Assembly (NCBI GenBank): GCA_902589315.1
Contig: CACISK010000001.1
Location: 62,001 to 126,000, forward strand
Reading direction: 5' to 3'
Length of the DNA: 64,000 bases
DNA from: an uncultured Pelagibacteraceae bacterium
Lineage (GTDB): Bacteria; Pseudomonadota; Alphaproteobacteria; Pelagibacterales; Pelagibacteraceae
Shown here: piece by piece, positions 56,166-64,000 of the stretch
Layout: the number at the start of each line of letters is the position of its first letter
Numbering within the stretch: position 1 is the stretch's first letter
Translations under genes and position numbers: made by a program
Notes under the pieces: model-generated
Told to the model about the DNA's origin: nothing
Databases searched by the model: none
What the model saw: only the letters and a program-made list of their open reading frames with translations

Positions 56166-57547
56166 TTTTTTGCTTTTTTTATCATTTTCTTGATATTCTC
56201 AAAAGAAGTTCCGCCATATGATTTTTTAGAATTAATTGAATTTTCTAGATTAAGTATTTTATAAACATTTAATGTTAGTTTTGGTTCAATTTGATTTATT
56301 TCTTTCAATTCTAGTTCGTGAAGTTTTTTATTTTTTTTTTCTGCTAAATTAATTATTTTTGCTGTTTGTATGTACGCCTTTCTAAATGGGTATCCAAGTT
56401 CTCTTACAATGTAATCAGATAAATCAGTAGCTGTAGTAAATCCTTTTCCTGCTAGGGATAGCATACTTTTTTTATTTATTATCAAATTTTTTATTACATC
56501 ATTCAACAATGATAGTGATATTTTTAATTGATCATTTGTTTTAAAAACAATTTCTTTATCATCCTGTAAATCTTTAAAATATGATAAAGGTAAACCTTTT
56601 AATATTGAAATCATAGAATTGATATTTCCAATAAATATTCCAGTTTTACCTCTCAAATATTCCAATGGGTCAGGATTCTTTTTTTGTGGCATTATCGAAG
56701 AACCTGTAACTAATTTATCATTTAAAGTTATCATATTGAATGCATCAGAATTCCAAATTATGAGTTCTTCAGCAATTCTAGAAATGTGTAATGAGCAAGC
56801 TAGAGAAGAATACAAAAAGTCTAATACAAAATCTCTATCAGATATAGTATCAACAGAATTGTTTGTTGGTTTTTTAAATTTAAGTTTTTTTGTGGTGTAA
56901 TTTCTGTCAATTTTAAAAGAAGTACCAGATAAAGCTCCTACACCTAAAGGATTTTCATCTAAAAACTCTAAATTATTCTTAAATTTTTTTTTATCTCTCT
57001 TAAACATTTCAACATATGCTAATAGATAATGTGCCAAAGATAATGGTTGTGCATTTTTTAAATGTGTAAATCCTGGCATAATTGTTCTGATATTTTTTTG
57101 TGCAAGATTAAGAATATTTGAATTTGTATTATCTAATAAAATTATTATTTTTTTTGTTGCCTCTTTTAACCATAATTTAAGGTCAGTAATTACCTGATCA
57201 TTTCTAGATCTAGCAGTATGAACGTATCCAGCATCATCACCTATAAGTTCAAATAATCTGTTTTCTATATTCATGTGAATATCCTCTAAATCATAATTAA
57301 AATTGAATTTCTTTTTTACAATTTCATTTTTAATCCTTTTTAATCCCCAAATTATTTTATTTTTTATCCTGAAATTAATAATTTTCTGTTTGTAAAGCAT
57401 TTCGACATGAGCAATTGATCCTTCGATATCTTCTTTAAATAGTCTCTTATCTATTGGTAATGAACCACCAACTTTCTTAAATAAATTTGAGGCATTTTTC
57501 TTAATTCTTGTACTCCAAATTGGTTTATTGTTTTTATTTTTACTCAT
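56147..57547 (-). CDS. argH: Argininosuccinate lyase
   Basis: Last step of arginine synthesis, splitting argininosuccinate to arginine and fumarate; 466 residues. The fumarase/aspartase superfamily loop GSSIMPQKKNPDPLEYLRGK is near residue 285, with TARSRNDQV near residue 112 and PGFTHLKNAQPLSLAH. The start is 20 bp from the divergent thioredoxin-like gene. Confidence 0.98.
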   Translation of the reverse strand: MSKNKNNKPIWSTRIKKNASNLFKKVGGSLPIDKRLFKEDIEGSIAHVEMLYKQKIINFRIKNKIIWGLKRIKNEIVKKKFNFNYDLEDIHMNIENRLFELIGDDAGYVHTARSRNDQVITDLKLWLKEATKKIIILLDNTNSNILNLAQKNIRTIMPGFTHLKNAQPLSLAHYLLAYVEMFKRDKKKFKNNLEFLDENPLGVGALSGTSFKIDRNYTTKKLKFKKPTNNSVDTISDRDFVLDFLYSSLACSLHISRIAEELIIWNSDAFNMITLNDKLVTGSSIMPQKKNPDPLEYLRGKTGIFIGNINSMISILKGLPLSYFKDLQDDKEIVFKTNDQLKISLSLLNDVIKNLIINKKSMLSLAGKGFTTATDLSDYIVRELGYPFRKAYIQTAKIINLAEKKNKKLHELELKEINQIEPKLTLNVYKILNLENSINSKKSYGGTSFENIKKMIKKAKKWQKKF

Positions 57548-57566
57548 GTTATTCAGTTACAAATCT

Positions 57567-58097
57567 ATGAAATTTAAATTTATATCCATTAAAATAATAT
57601 TTATTTACTTCATATCATTTAGCTCTTCATATTCAATAGAAGCACCAAATATAAAAAATCTAATAATTTATGAGAAAAAACAAAAAATTAAGTTTTTTGA
57701 CTTTTTAAATGAGGCTGGAAATAAAGTTAATTTGAAAGATTTTAAATCTGAATTAATTATTTTGAATTTTTGGGCAACATGGTGTGCCCCATGTAGAGAG
57801 GAAATGCCATCTTTAAACAACCTTCAAATACTTAAGGATGAAAAAAAATTAAAGATTATCCCAATAAATATAGGTGGAGAAAATATTAGTATATCTCAAA
57901 AGTTTTTTGATGACCTGCTCATAGAAGAATTACAAGTTTTTGTTGGTGATGGTGCTGGAATTGCAAAAAATCTAAAATTAAGAGGACTACCCACAACACT
58001 ATTTATTGATAAAGATGGTTATGAGTTTGCGAGAATTGTTGGTTCAATAGATTTTAACAGTGATGAATTTTTAAATTGGTTAAATGAATTAAATTAA
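57567..58097 (+). CDS. TlpA/ResA-like secreted thioredoxin
   Basis: About 176 residues with an N-terminal signal/anchor helix (residues 5-23) and a thioredoxin fold. The redox motif is WATWCAPCREEMPSL with Cys73 and Cys76, and the cis-Pro is in LRGLPTTLFID. It is likely a periplasmic thiol-disulfide reductase, for example in cytochrome c maturation. I place the start at 57567 (MKFKF); upstream ATG/TTG codons would overlap argH. Confidence 0.9.
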   Translation: MKFKFISIKIIFIYFISFSSSYSIEAPNIKNLIIYEKKQKIKFFDFLNEAGNKVNLKDFKSELIILNFWATWCAPCREEMPSLNNLQILKDEKKLKIIPINIGGENISISQKFFDDLLIEELQVFVGDGAGIAKNLKLRGLPTTLFIDKDGYEFARIVGSIDFNSDEFLNWLNELN

Positions 58098-58294
58098 TTC
58101 TTATAAAAGTAAGCTAATGCTACAAGCACAATTATAGCAACAAATTGTAGTAAAACTCTAAGCTGCATTAATTTGTTAGATGCTTTTTTATCTCCATCTC
58201 CTTTAAAAAGAGTTCTAATTCCAAGAATTAAGACTACAGCTACAGCTGCAAGCAAAACAATTGCTGCAATTTTGACAAATATTTCAGAAATCAT
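58094..58294 (-). CDS. HIG1-domain/twin-transmembrane small protein
   Basis: A 66-residue protein with two transmembrane helices (about 5-25 and 45-63) and a short basic loop with KASNKLMQLRVLLQFVAI, the conserved HIG_1_N element. Mitochondrial HIG1 proteins tune cytochrome oxidase supercomplexes; the bacterial role is little known. It is convergent with, and overlaps by 4 bp, the TlpA-like gene. Confidence 0.8.
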   Translation of the reverse strand: MISEIFVKIAAIVLLAAVAVVLILGIRTLFKGDGDKKASNKLMQLRVLLQFVAIIVLVALAYFYKN

Positions 58295-58343
58295 GCTTTG
58301 ATTTTAGTTTCTTTTTAAAATAAAAAAACATAATTACTTATCT

Positions 58344-59000
58344 ATGACATTTTGCCTTGAATCAACAATTATAAAACCTGAAAATGGTTCTGACATCAAA
58401 AATGCAGTAATTTTACTTCATGGATATGGTGGAGATGGAAAAGATATAAGCATGTTAACTTTGAATTGGAAAAGGTTTTTAACCAATACAGTATTCTTAT
58501 GTCCGAATGGACATGAACCATGCAAAATTAATCCAATTGGTTACCAATGGTTTGATTTAGAGACAAATGACAAAAATTATATTTTAAATGAAGCAAAAAA
58601 AGCTGAAGATAAGTTAAGAAAATACATTGAAGAAGTTAAAGCAGAATATAATTTGGAAAATTCAAAGATATGTTTATCTGGATTTAGTCAGGGGTGTATG
58701 ATGTCAATAAACTTGGGCTTAACTTCTAAAGATCCTTTTAATTGTATAGTTGGATTTTCTGGAAAGATTATTGATAAAGAGGATCTTAATTTAAGATTGG
58801 TTTGTAAAACAAAAACTTTATTAATTCATGGTGAAAAGGACGAAATAGTTCCACCCTACAATTTATTGGAAGCAAAAGATTTTTTCACGAGAAACAATAT
58901 TAGTATAGAAACCTTAATGATCAAGGACTGCGACCATCATATACCAGTAGAAGCTTCAAGTAATGCATTAAAATTTATCAAAGATAATTTTGATATTTAA
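58344..59000 (+). CDS. Carboxylesterase/phospholipase-type alpha/beta hydrolase
   Basis: A 218-residue Abhydrolase_2 family protein. The nucleophile Ser is in LSGFSQGCMMS near residue 114, the Asp in HGEKDEIVPP and the His in CDHHIPVEA. AVILLHGYGGDGKDI near residue 20 forms the oxyanion hole. No signal peptide. Close to bacterial carboxylesterases and human acyl-protein thioesterase; natural ester substrate not known. Confidence 0.9.
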   Translation: MTFCLESTIIKPENGSDIKNAVILLHGYGGDGKDISMLTLNWKRFLTNTVFLCPNGHEPCKINPIGYQWFDLETNDKNYILNEAKKAEDKLRKYIEEVKAEYNLENSKICLSGFSQGCMMSINLGLTSKDPFNCIVGFSGKIIDKEDLNLRLVCKTKTLLIHGEKDEIVPPYNLLEAKDFFTRNNISIETLMIKDCDHHIPVEASSNALKFIKDNFDI

Positions 59001-59058
59001 AGAGATTTAACTTTTTTGTTACATTGATTAATAATAATATATAATATACTAAATAATT

Positions 59059-59631
59059 ATGACTTTAATGATCAATGAAAACCTTTCACTCGAAAAATGT
59101 CCAGCTCTAGTTCTTAACGCAGATTATAGACCATTAAGTTATTATCCTTTATCATTGTGGTCATGGCAAGACGCTATTAAATCTGTATTTTTAGATAGAG
59201 TCTCAATTGTAAGTCATTATGATAGAATGATAAGAAGCCCATCATTCTCTATGCAGTTACCAAGTGTTATTGCATTAAAATCTTTTATAAAGCCTCGTTC
59301 AAATCCAAATTTCACACGATTTAATGTATTTCTACGAGATAAGTTTAGTTGTCAATATTGTGGAAGTAATGATGAACTAACTTTTGACCATCTTCTTCCA
59401 AGATCAAAAGGTGGGAAAACAGATTGGGAAAATGTTGTTACTGCTTGTTCAGCTTGTAATGTAAAAAAAGGTGGAAGATTGCTAAAAAATTCTGGAATGA
59501 AGTTAAATCAATGGCCTTTTCAACCAACAACGGAAGATCTTCATAGAAATGGGAAGAATTTTCCTCCTAATTTTCTACACAGCAGTTGGATGGATTATTT
59601 ATATTGGGATGTGGAATTAGATCCTAGTTAA
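59059..59631 (+). CDS. HNH endonuclease domain protein
   Basis: A 190-residue protein typical of the stand-alone HNH proteins widespread in alphaproteobacteria. The HNH core is CQYCGSNDELTFDHLLPRSK (residues about 98-117), then NVVTACSACNVKKGG with the second zinc cysteines. The N-terminus LVLNADYRPLSYYPLSLWSW is characteristic of this family. Often next to phage- or repair-like genes elsewhere, but there is no sign of mobility here. Cellular role not established. Confidence 0.9.
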   Translation: MTLMINENLSLEKCPALVLNADYRPLSYYPLSLWSWQDAIKSVFLDRVSIVSHYDRMIRSPSFSMQLPSVIALKSFIKPRSNPNFTRFNVFLRDKFSCQYCGSNDELTFDHLLPRSKGGKTDWENVVTACSACNVKKGGRLLKNSGMKLNQWPFQPTTEDLHRNGKNFPPNFLHSSWMDYLYWDVELDPS

Positions 59632-60167
59632 ATTTTTTCAGAGATATTTATAGCAATTTTTGAGCCAGTTTTAATAATTTTATCCATAACTGAATATAAT
59701 CCTCTTTTTGTTGCTCCGTGCTCGTATGCAATATCTTTATGTTCTAATTCATCAGCTCTAAATTTTTTAATTTTTTCTCTGAGTTTTTTCTCATCATCTT
59801 GTAACTGATCTATCTGACTTTGGTAATGTTTATCAATTACTTCCTCAACAGAGGCTGTGCATAGCATTGCTGCCTTTTTTCCCAATATTGTTGAGCCGAA
59901 ACCTAAACCAACTCCTAATAAATCCCATAGTGGTAAAAATTTAGTTGGTTTTATATTTCTTTCTCTGATTTCATTTTCAAAAAAATCACTATGTTCTTGC
60001 TCATGTTCTCTCATTTCTTCTACTAATTTTAATAGTTCAGGATCTTTTTTAAATGTTTTCAGTGCTAAAAGTTGACCTTCATATATTTTAATCGCACCTC
60101 TTTCACCTGCGTGATCAACTCTAATAAATTCTTCTAATTTTTTTTTATTAGTCTTTTTCATATACAA
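59628..60167 (-). CDS. Coq7 family di-iron ubiquinone hydroxylase
   Basis: A 179-residue four-helix-bundle di-iron protein. Iron ligands lie in IRVDHAGERGAIKIYEGQ, MREHEQEHSDFFENEI, SVEEVIDKHY and RADELEHKDIAYEHGA (two ExxH motifs). Coq7 hydroxylates demethoxyubiquinone at ring carbon 6. Together with ubiB and ubiE this window covers three ubiquinone genes. Start at 60167 or the in-frame ATG at 60161; both overlap dsbB's end. Confidence 0.92.
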   Translation of the reverse strand: MYMKKTNKKKLEEFIRVDHAGERGAIKIYEGQLLALKTFKKDPELLKLVEEMREHEQEHSDFFENEIRERNIKPTKFLPLWDLLGVGLGFGSTILGKKAAMLCTASVEEVIDKHYQSQIDQLQDDEKKLREKIKKFRADELEHKDIAYEHGATKRGLYSVMDKIIKTGSKIAINISEKI

Positions 60168-60621
60168 GAGCTCTTAGCGAAAATAATACAATTAGTAAAG
60201 ATGTTAAAAAATTCAATCCAGATAAAGATATGCCAAACATAGTAAACTCTACATCTTTACAATTTTTAACCATTCCAAGACTCTCAATTATTTTTTCTTT
60301 ATTCGTGATATCTATATTTGTGTTTGTACAACCAGCATATTCACTAAAAACGCCATTTTCTATACCAAAATGATATCCTGCAAGAGCAGTGCTCAGTGCG
60401 AATGTAATTATTAAAGCAATTAATATTCTATCAGATTTAATATAGTTATATCCCAAAAAACAAATGAAGATCGCTATTAAAAAAGGAATTCTTTGATAAA
60501 TACATAATTTACAAGGCAAATACCCAAGAATTTTTTCAATGTAGATCGCAGATAATATAGCAATAATTGAGTATATAAAAATTAATAAATAAATATTTTT
60601 TCTTTTTAAAATAAAATTCAT
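60148..60621 (-). CDS. dsbB: Disulfide bond formation protein B (DsbB-like)
   Basis: A 157-residue inner-membrane protein with about four transmembrane helices. The first periplasmic cysteine pair is CKLCIYQR near residue 37, close to the membrane surface; the second pair is the cysteines in AGCTNTN and VKNCKD. It passes electrons from DsbA to quinone. It neighbours a ubiquinone gene, coq7, with which it overlaps by 20 bp. Confidence 0.9.
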   Translation of the reverse strand: MNFILKRKNIYLLIFIYSIIAILSAIYIEKILGYLPCKLCIYQRIPFLIAIFICFLGYNYIKSDRILIALIITFALSTALAGYHFGIENGVFSEYAGCTNTNIDITNKEKIIESLGMVKNCKDVEFTMFGISLSGLNFLTSLLIVLFSLRALVYEKD

Positions 60622-60622
60622 T

Positions 60623-61231
60623 TTAGTTCATAAAGTTTTGTAAAAATTTATAAATTAAAAAAGCAAAAACTATTAATACAATTGAGATTACAATTGAAAC
60701 TTTAAGCAGCTTTTTTTCAATTATTGTTTTCATAGCTGGACCAAAATTTCCAACCAAGAAAGCTATTATAAAAAATCTAGATCCTCTTGTTAGTAAAGAG
60801 ACAATTATAAAATAGACAATATTAAATTGAACAAACCCACTAGTTATTGTGAGTAATTTAAATGGGATGGGTGTAAAACCCGCTATAGCTAGCAACGTTG
60901 CCCATGCAAAAACCCCTCCATCTGATGAAATTTTATCTTTTAAAAATGAAGTATTATCTACGCCGTAAAGCTCAAATATCTTAATTCCAATTTCATTGAA
61001 AAAAACATATCCTATGAAATATCCCAAACATGCACCTAAGACGGAACCTGTCGTAGCAATAATTGCTATCTTCATCCATTTTTGTCTGTCTGCAATAGTC
61101 ATTGGAATAATAAGAACATCTGGTGGAATAGGAAATATGAAACTCTCAATAAAAGATATAAACCCTAAAATTTTTTTTGAATTTTTGTGTCCTGCAAGTT
61201 TAATTGTTTTATTAAATAGTTCCTTAAACAT
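60623..61231 (-). CDS. DedA/YqaA family membrane protein
   Basis: A 202-residue membrane protein with about five hydrophobic segments. FIESFIFPIPPDVLIIPMTI near residue 28 and FTPIPFKLLTITSGF near residue 117 are typical of the SNARE-associated/VTT domain of the YqaA branch of DedA proteins, which are linked to lipid flipping. It is 1 bp from dsbB. Confidence 0.85.
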   Translation of the reverse strand: MFKELFNKTIKLAGHKNSKKILGFISFIESFIFPIPPDVLIIPMTIADRQKWMKIAIIATTGSVLGACLGYFIGYVFFNEIGIKIFELYGVDNTSFLKDKISSDGGVFAWATLLAIAGFTPIPFKLLTITSGFVQFNIVYFIIVSLLTRGSRFFIIAFLVGNFGPAMKTIIEKKLLKVSIVISIVLIVFAFLIYKFLQNFMN

Positions 61232-61296
61232 ATTTTCTTTTAATATAAATAGTGTTTTAATACTATTATTTATATTCTATGAAACTAAAAATAAAT

Positions 61297-61383
61297 GGGC
61301 GAATGGCGGAACTGGTAGACGCGTTGGACTCAAAATCCAATAGTAGCAATACTGTGAGAGTTCGATTCTCTCTTTGCCCACCA
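61297..61383 (+). tRNA. tRNA-Leu (anticodon CAA)
   Basis: 87 bases including an encoded CCA. Acceptor stem GGGCGAA pairs with TTTGCCC. D arm GGCGGAACTGGTAGACGCG is class II (Leu). Anticodon stem TTGGA/TCCAA encloses CTCAAAA with anticodon CAA. A variable arm follows, and the T arm is GAGAG-TTCGATT-CTCTC, with discriminator A. Reads the UUG leucine codon. Confidence 0.98.
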
Positions 61384-61391
61384 AAAAAGAT

Positions 61392-63101
61392 ATGAACTTA
61401 AAACAAATTAATAATCTAACTGAATTGTTTTTTGATCAATTTAATCAACAAACTAACAAAGACGAAATATTATTGTCAACTTTAGGTGATAAAAGAAAAA
61501 ATTATTCGTGGCAAGAAACATATGATTTTATTTGTTTAGTTTCTAATGAATTAAGAAAAGTAATATCAAAAGGTGATAGGTGTTTATTAATTTCTGAAAA
61601 TAGACCTGAATGGTTTATCACAGACTTATCTATAATGTTATCAGATGGGATAACTGTTCCAGCTTACACAACTTATGCAGAAAATGACTACAATTATATT
61701 CTTAATGATTGCACTCCAAGTGTAATTTTTGTTTCAAATAACGAACAATTTAATAAATTGAAAAATATTATTAAGGATAAAAAATTCATAAAAAAAATAT
61801 TTTCTTTTGAAAAATTAATAAATATAGAAATTGAATATATTAATTTAAAAGATTTAATTCAAAATAATAAAAAAAATATACCAATTCATAAATCATTGGC
61901 CTCAAGAAAAGATCCGTCTTGCATAATTTATACATCAGGTACTCAAGGAAATCCTAAAGGAGTAATTTTAAGTCATGGAGGCATCTTAAATAATTGTGAA
62001 GGCGCAATAGACATTTTAAAACCGTTATTGTCTAAAGAACAGCCCAGGTTCCTTACATGGCTTCCACTTTCGCATTCTTACGAGCACACTGTTCAATTTG
62101 TACAAATTACTGTAGCAGCTAGAATTTTTTATGCAGAGAGCATCGATAAATTGGTTAAAAATATGGGTGATTGTTCACCAGAGATTATGACAGCTGTACC
62201 AAGATTTTATCAAAATCTTTATCAAAAAATTAATGTAAGTTTTAAAAAAGCTACAGGATTAAAAAAAAACTTAATATTTAGAATGTTAGAATTAGGTCTA
62301 AAAAAAATAAAAAAAGAAAATTTAACTATTTTTGAAAAAATACAAGATAGAATCTTAGAGAAATTAGTAAGAAAAAAAATAAAATCACAATTTGGTGGAT
62401 CGCTTAAAACATTTGTTTCTGGAGGAGGTGCATTAGATAAAGAAGTTGGATATTTTCTTAATGCTATTGGTTTACCAACTCTGCAAGGTTACGGTTTAAC
62501 AGAAACATCTCCAGTGGTAAGCTGTAATCCAATAGATGATATTAGAATAGATACTGTTGGCCCACCATTTAAGGGAAATGCAGTAAAAATAGCCGAGGAT
62601 GGTGAAATATTGGTAAAAGGTGAAAATGTAATGCTGGGCTATTGGAATAATAAAGAAGAGACCGAAAAAGTCTTAAAAGATGGCTGGCTTCATACAGGAG
62701 ATATTGGAGTATTTGAAAATAACTTTTTAAAAATTACTGATAGAAAAAAAGATATTCTCATTACTCCTGGAGGGGATAACATTTCTCCACTAAAAATTGA
62801 AAATGAATTAGTAAATCTAGAATTTATTGATCAAGCTGTAGTGTATGGAGACAATAAACCTTATTTGGTAGCATTATTAGTTTTAAATGATGAATTTATT
62901 AACATTACAAATGATGAAATTAACAATGCATTAAATAAATTAAATAATAATCTTTCGAAAATAGAAAACATTAAAAAGTTTTTTTTAATAAATGAAAAAT
63001 TTTCAATTGAAAATGGAATGTTAACTCCAACATTAAAGTTAAAAAGATATAAAATTATAAATAAATACAAAAATAATTTTGAAAATCTTTATATCAATTA
63101 A
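61392..63101 (+). CDS. Long-chain acyl-CoA synthetase (AMP-forming)
   Basis: Adenylate-forming enzyme of 569 residues that activates fatty acids to acyl-CoA. A P-loop IIYTSGTQGNPKGVILSHGG is near residue 180; GYGLTETSPVVSCNP, DGWLHTGDIGVF and the hinge ITDRKKDILITPGGDNISP follow in the C-terminal domain. The first ATG outside the tRNA is at 61392, eight bases after the tRNA 3' CCA, with no ribosome site between. An in-frame ATG at 61374 lies inside the tRNA and is rejected. Confidence 0.93.
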   Translation: MNLKQINNLTELFFDQFNQQTNKDEILLSTLGDKRKNYSWQETYDFICLVSNELRKVISKGDRCLLISENRPEWFITDLSIMLSDGITVPAYTTYAENDYNYILNDCTPSVIFVSNNEQFNKLKNIIKDKKFIKKIFSFEKLINIEIEYINLKDLIQNNKKNIPIHKSLASRKDPSCIIYTSGTQGNPKGVILSHGGILNNCEGAIDILKPLLSKEQPRFLTWLPLSHSYEHTVQFVQITVAARIFYAESIDKLVKNMGDCSPEIMTAVPRFYQNLYQKINVSFKKATGLKKNLIFRMLELGLKKIKKENLTIFEKIQDRILEKLVRKKIKSQFGGSLKTFVSGGGALDKEVGYFLNAIGLPTLQGYGLTETSPVVSCNPIDDIRIDTVGPPFKGNAVKIAEDGEILVKGENVMLGYWNNKEETEKVLKDGWLHTGDIGVFENNFLKITDRKKDILITPGGDNISPLKIENELVNLEFIDQAVVYGDNKPYLVALLVLNDEFINITNDEINNALNKLNNNLSKIENIKKFFLINEKFSIENGMLTPTLKLKRYKIINKYKNNFENLYIN

Positions 63102-63202
63102 AAAAATTTGTTTAATAAACCCTATTTTACTTAACTTTTTTTAATTATTAATTTTTTTTATTTTTTGAAAAAAAAATTAAAAAAAAACAAAAAATTATGT
63201 AA

Positions 63203-63231
63203 TTGACATAACTATTCAAAAAAAATACAAA
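63203..63231 (+). promoter_or_regulatory. Promoter of the lysine-rich protein gene
   Basis: TTGACA at 63203-63208 and TACAAA at 63226-63231 with a 17-base spacer, in an A/T-only spacer region. Predicted start near 63238. Confidence 0.6.
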
Positions 63232-63242
63232 AAGGTAATTAA

Positions 63243-63261
63243 ACGAATCAAAAAGATTCGT
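63243..63261 (+). promoter_or_regulatory. 5'-leader stem-loop
   Basis: A perfect 7-bp stem ACGAATC/GATTCGT with loop AAAAA. It lies about five bases after the predicted transcript start, a position where hairpins protect some mRNAs from decay. A GGGAG ribosome site follows before the ATG at 63284. Confidence 0.55.
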
Positions 63262-63283
63262 AATTAAAAAAAGGGAGCTAAAG

Positions 63284-63367
63284 ATGGCTAAAAGAAGAAA
63301 AAAAGCTGCTAAAAAGAAAACTAAGAAAAAAGCTAAGAAAAAAGCTAAGAAGAAAAGAAGAAAATAG
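63284..63367 (+). CDS. 27-residue lysine-rich (histone H1-tail-like) protein
   Basis: The frame encodes a protein with 16 lysines, 4 arginines, 5 alanines, one threonine and the initial methionine: MAKRRKKAAKKKT, then KKKA repeats and a KKKRRK end. It has its own promoter, a leader hairpin, a GGGAG site 9 bases before ATG, and a strong terminator after it, i.e. the layout of a highly expressed monocistronic gene. The composition recalls the C-terminal tails of histone H1 and of some bacterial HU proteins, which bind DNA or RNA by charge. I do not recognise a named family; it may be nucleoid- or ribosome-associated (inference). Confidence 0.72.
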   Translation: MAKRRKKAAKKKTKKKAKKKAKKKRRK

Positions 63368-63389
63368 TTTAGTATTCTTTTTATTAAAT

Positions 63390-63428
63390 AACGCTTCTCA
63401 TGGCGCTTGCGTGAGGAGCGTTTTTTTT
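63390..63428 (+). terminator. Terminator of the lysine-rich gene
   Basis: An 11-bp outer stem AACGCTTCTCA/TGAGGAGCGTT (one G-T pair) with an inner GCGCTTGCG turn is followed by eight T. It also reaches the stop codon of convergent carD (63427). The opposite strand has no long T run, so it works mainly for the plus strand. Confidence 0.9.
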
Positions 63429-64000
63429 ATTTAGCTGCTTCCTCTGTAACAATGTCTTCAGCTGGTTTGTTTTCAATTTTTTGAATTTGTTTCTCTAAAT
63501 TTCTTTTTAAAGCTTTATCTAATTTTTTTTGTGTATCAGCTAAATTTAGGTTTAATACAATTTGGAACTCTGTGAGTATTCTATCATAAGCTTTTTCAAA
63601 AAGTTGTCTTTCACTATAAGATTGATCAACCATCAAATCATCACCTTTATTTAAATCCCTTACAACTTCTGCTAATTCGTATATCTTACCAGACGAAATT
63701 TTAGCTTCATACTCTTGTGCTCTTCTACTCCACATACTTCTTTTAATTTTTGGTTTACCTTTTAAAATACTGATACATTTATTAACTTGGTTTATTGTTG
63801 CTAATGGCCTTAGATGGGATTGTTTATTGACTGGAACCATGCCGTTAGCTTTATCTTTCTCGAACTTTAAAATGTATGCCTCTATATCTATTCCTCCAAT
63901 ATTCATTTTTTTAAATTCTGTTATTTGTCCAACACCATGCTTTGGATAAACAACAAAATCTTTTATTTTATACTCTTTTTTTTCTGTTTCTTGTTTTTTT
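63427..64000 (-). CDS. carD: CarD/CdnL family RNA-polymerase-binding regulator (5' end cut by window)
   Basis: The frame stays open beyond an internal ATG at 63906 to the window edge; the upstream part reads KDFVVYPKHGVGQITEFKK, the start of a CarD_CdnL_TRCF domain that binds the polymerase beta subunit. The rest is helical with the DNA-facing basic part (KRSMWSRRAQEYEAKI) and ends in an Ala/Glu tail. CarD stabilises open promoter complexes, chiefly at rRNA genes. True start lies beyond 64000. Confidence 0.9.
   Translation of the reverse strand, partial: KKQETEKKEYKIKDFVVYPKHGVGQITEFKKMNIGGIDIEAYILKFEKDKANGMVPVNKQSHLRPLATINQVNKCISILKGKPKIKRSMWSRRAQEYEAKISSGKIYELAEVVRDLNKGDDLMVDQSYSERQLFEKAYDRILTEFQIVLNLNLADTQKKLDKALKRNLEKQIQKIENKPAEDIVTEEAAK

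Noticed and set aside
61374..61391. Earlier in-frame start of the acyl-CoA synthetase
   Set aside because: It lies within the tRNA-Leu T arm and acceptor stem; the next ATG at 61392 is the first outside the tRNA.
1..64000. CRISPR arrays, insertion sequences, prophage or integrated islands
   Set aside because: No spaced repeats, transposase, integrase or phage genes were seen; the HNH protein is of the ordinary chromosomal alphaproteobacterial type.

Overview
The window looks like a stretch of chromosome from a streamlined marine alphaproteobacterium of the SAR11 clade (Candidatus Pelagibacter or a close relative). The reasons are the very high A+T content, spacers of only a few bases, many 1-20 bp gene overlaps, an alphaproteobacterial gene order (dnaK-dnaJ-dapB-nth; tsaB-fur-miaB-phoH-ybeY-lnt-metK-nusA-infB-rbfA-rpsO-pnp; fabI-fabB-fabA/irr; dut-coaBC-ubiB-ubiE-mutM-rpsT-dnaA), and near-absence of mobile DNA. 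I see no insertion sequence, prophage, CRISPR array or rRNA, and one tRNA, tRNA-Leu(CAA). The taxonomic call is inference from gene content and order.

Layout. 1-3340 (minus): lptE (cut by the window edge), leuS and a DUF3576 lipoprotein. 3551-4545: an outer-membrane porin with a strong terminator. 4.5-6.9 kb: tightly interlocked small genes (ThiE-like, YggS/PLPBP, L,D-transpeptidase, a winged-helix regulator and a probable ArfA ribosome-rescue factor). 6.9-15.7 kb (mainly minus): adenosine kinase, nth, dapB, an FkbM methyltransferase, dnaJ, dnaK, grpE, divergent rdgB and an LpoA-like periplasmic protein. 15.7-24.8 kb: rsmI, a DolP-like BON lipoprotein, maeB, murJ, trpS, nfuA, a Bax-type glucosaminidase and a polysaccharide deacetylase. 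24.7-38.1 kb: the long tsaB-to-pnp information-processing run, then a rhodanese and a 50-residue membrane protein. 38.1-41.5 kb: a DUF4149 protein, unsaturated fatty-acid genes fabI-fabB-fabA and divergent irr. 41.5-45.0 kb: katG, an Asp/Asn beta-hydroxylase, DUF2061 and an eight-cysteine micro-protein, preceded by metal-regulator-like operators. 45.1-56.2 kb: SH3 protein, MoeB/ThiF, dut, coaBC, ubiB, ubiE, mutM, rpsT, dnaA, dnaN, plsC, lysA and lptM. 56.1-64.0 kb: argH, TlpA-like thioredoxin, HIG1 protein, carboxylesterase, HNH nuclease, coq7, dsbB, DedA, tRNA-Leu, an acyl-CoA synthetase, a 27-residue lysine-rich protein and carD (cut by the edge).

Most genes are housekeeping: translation, protein folding, replication initiation, envelope building, ubiquinone and lipid synthesis. 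The most notable non-housekeeping signal is an iron/peroxide regulatory patch at 41.0-45.0 kb. An Irr-type regulator has an iron-control-element-like palindrome in front of its own gene. The same palindrome overlaps the -10 of a near-consensus katG promoter. Fur-box-like sites lie in front of an uncharacterised eight-cysteine mini-protein. Other points worth a look are genes too small for ordinary annotation (arfA-like, lptM, lysine-rich, Cys-rich and 50-residue membrane proteins), a transcription terminator that lies between metK and nusA with no room for a promoter after it, and a translation operon lacking several genes usual for alphaproteobacteria.
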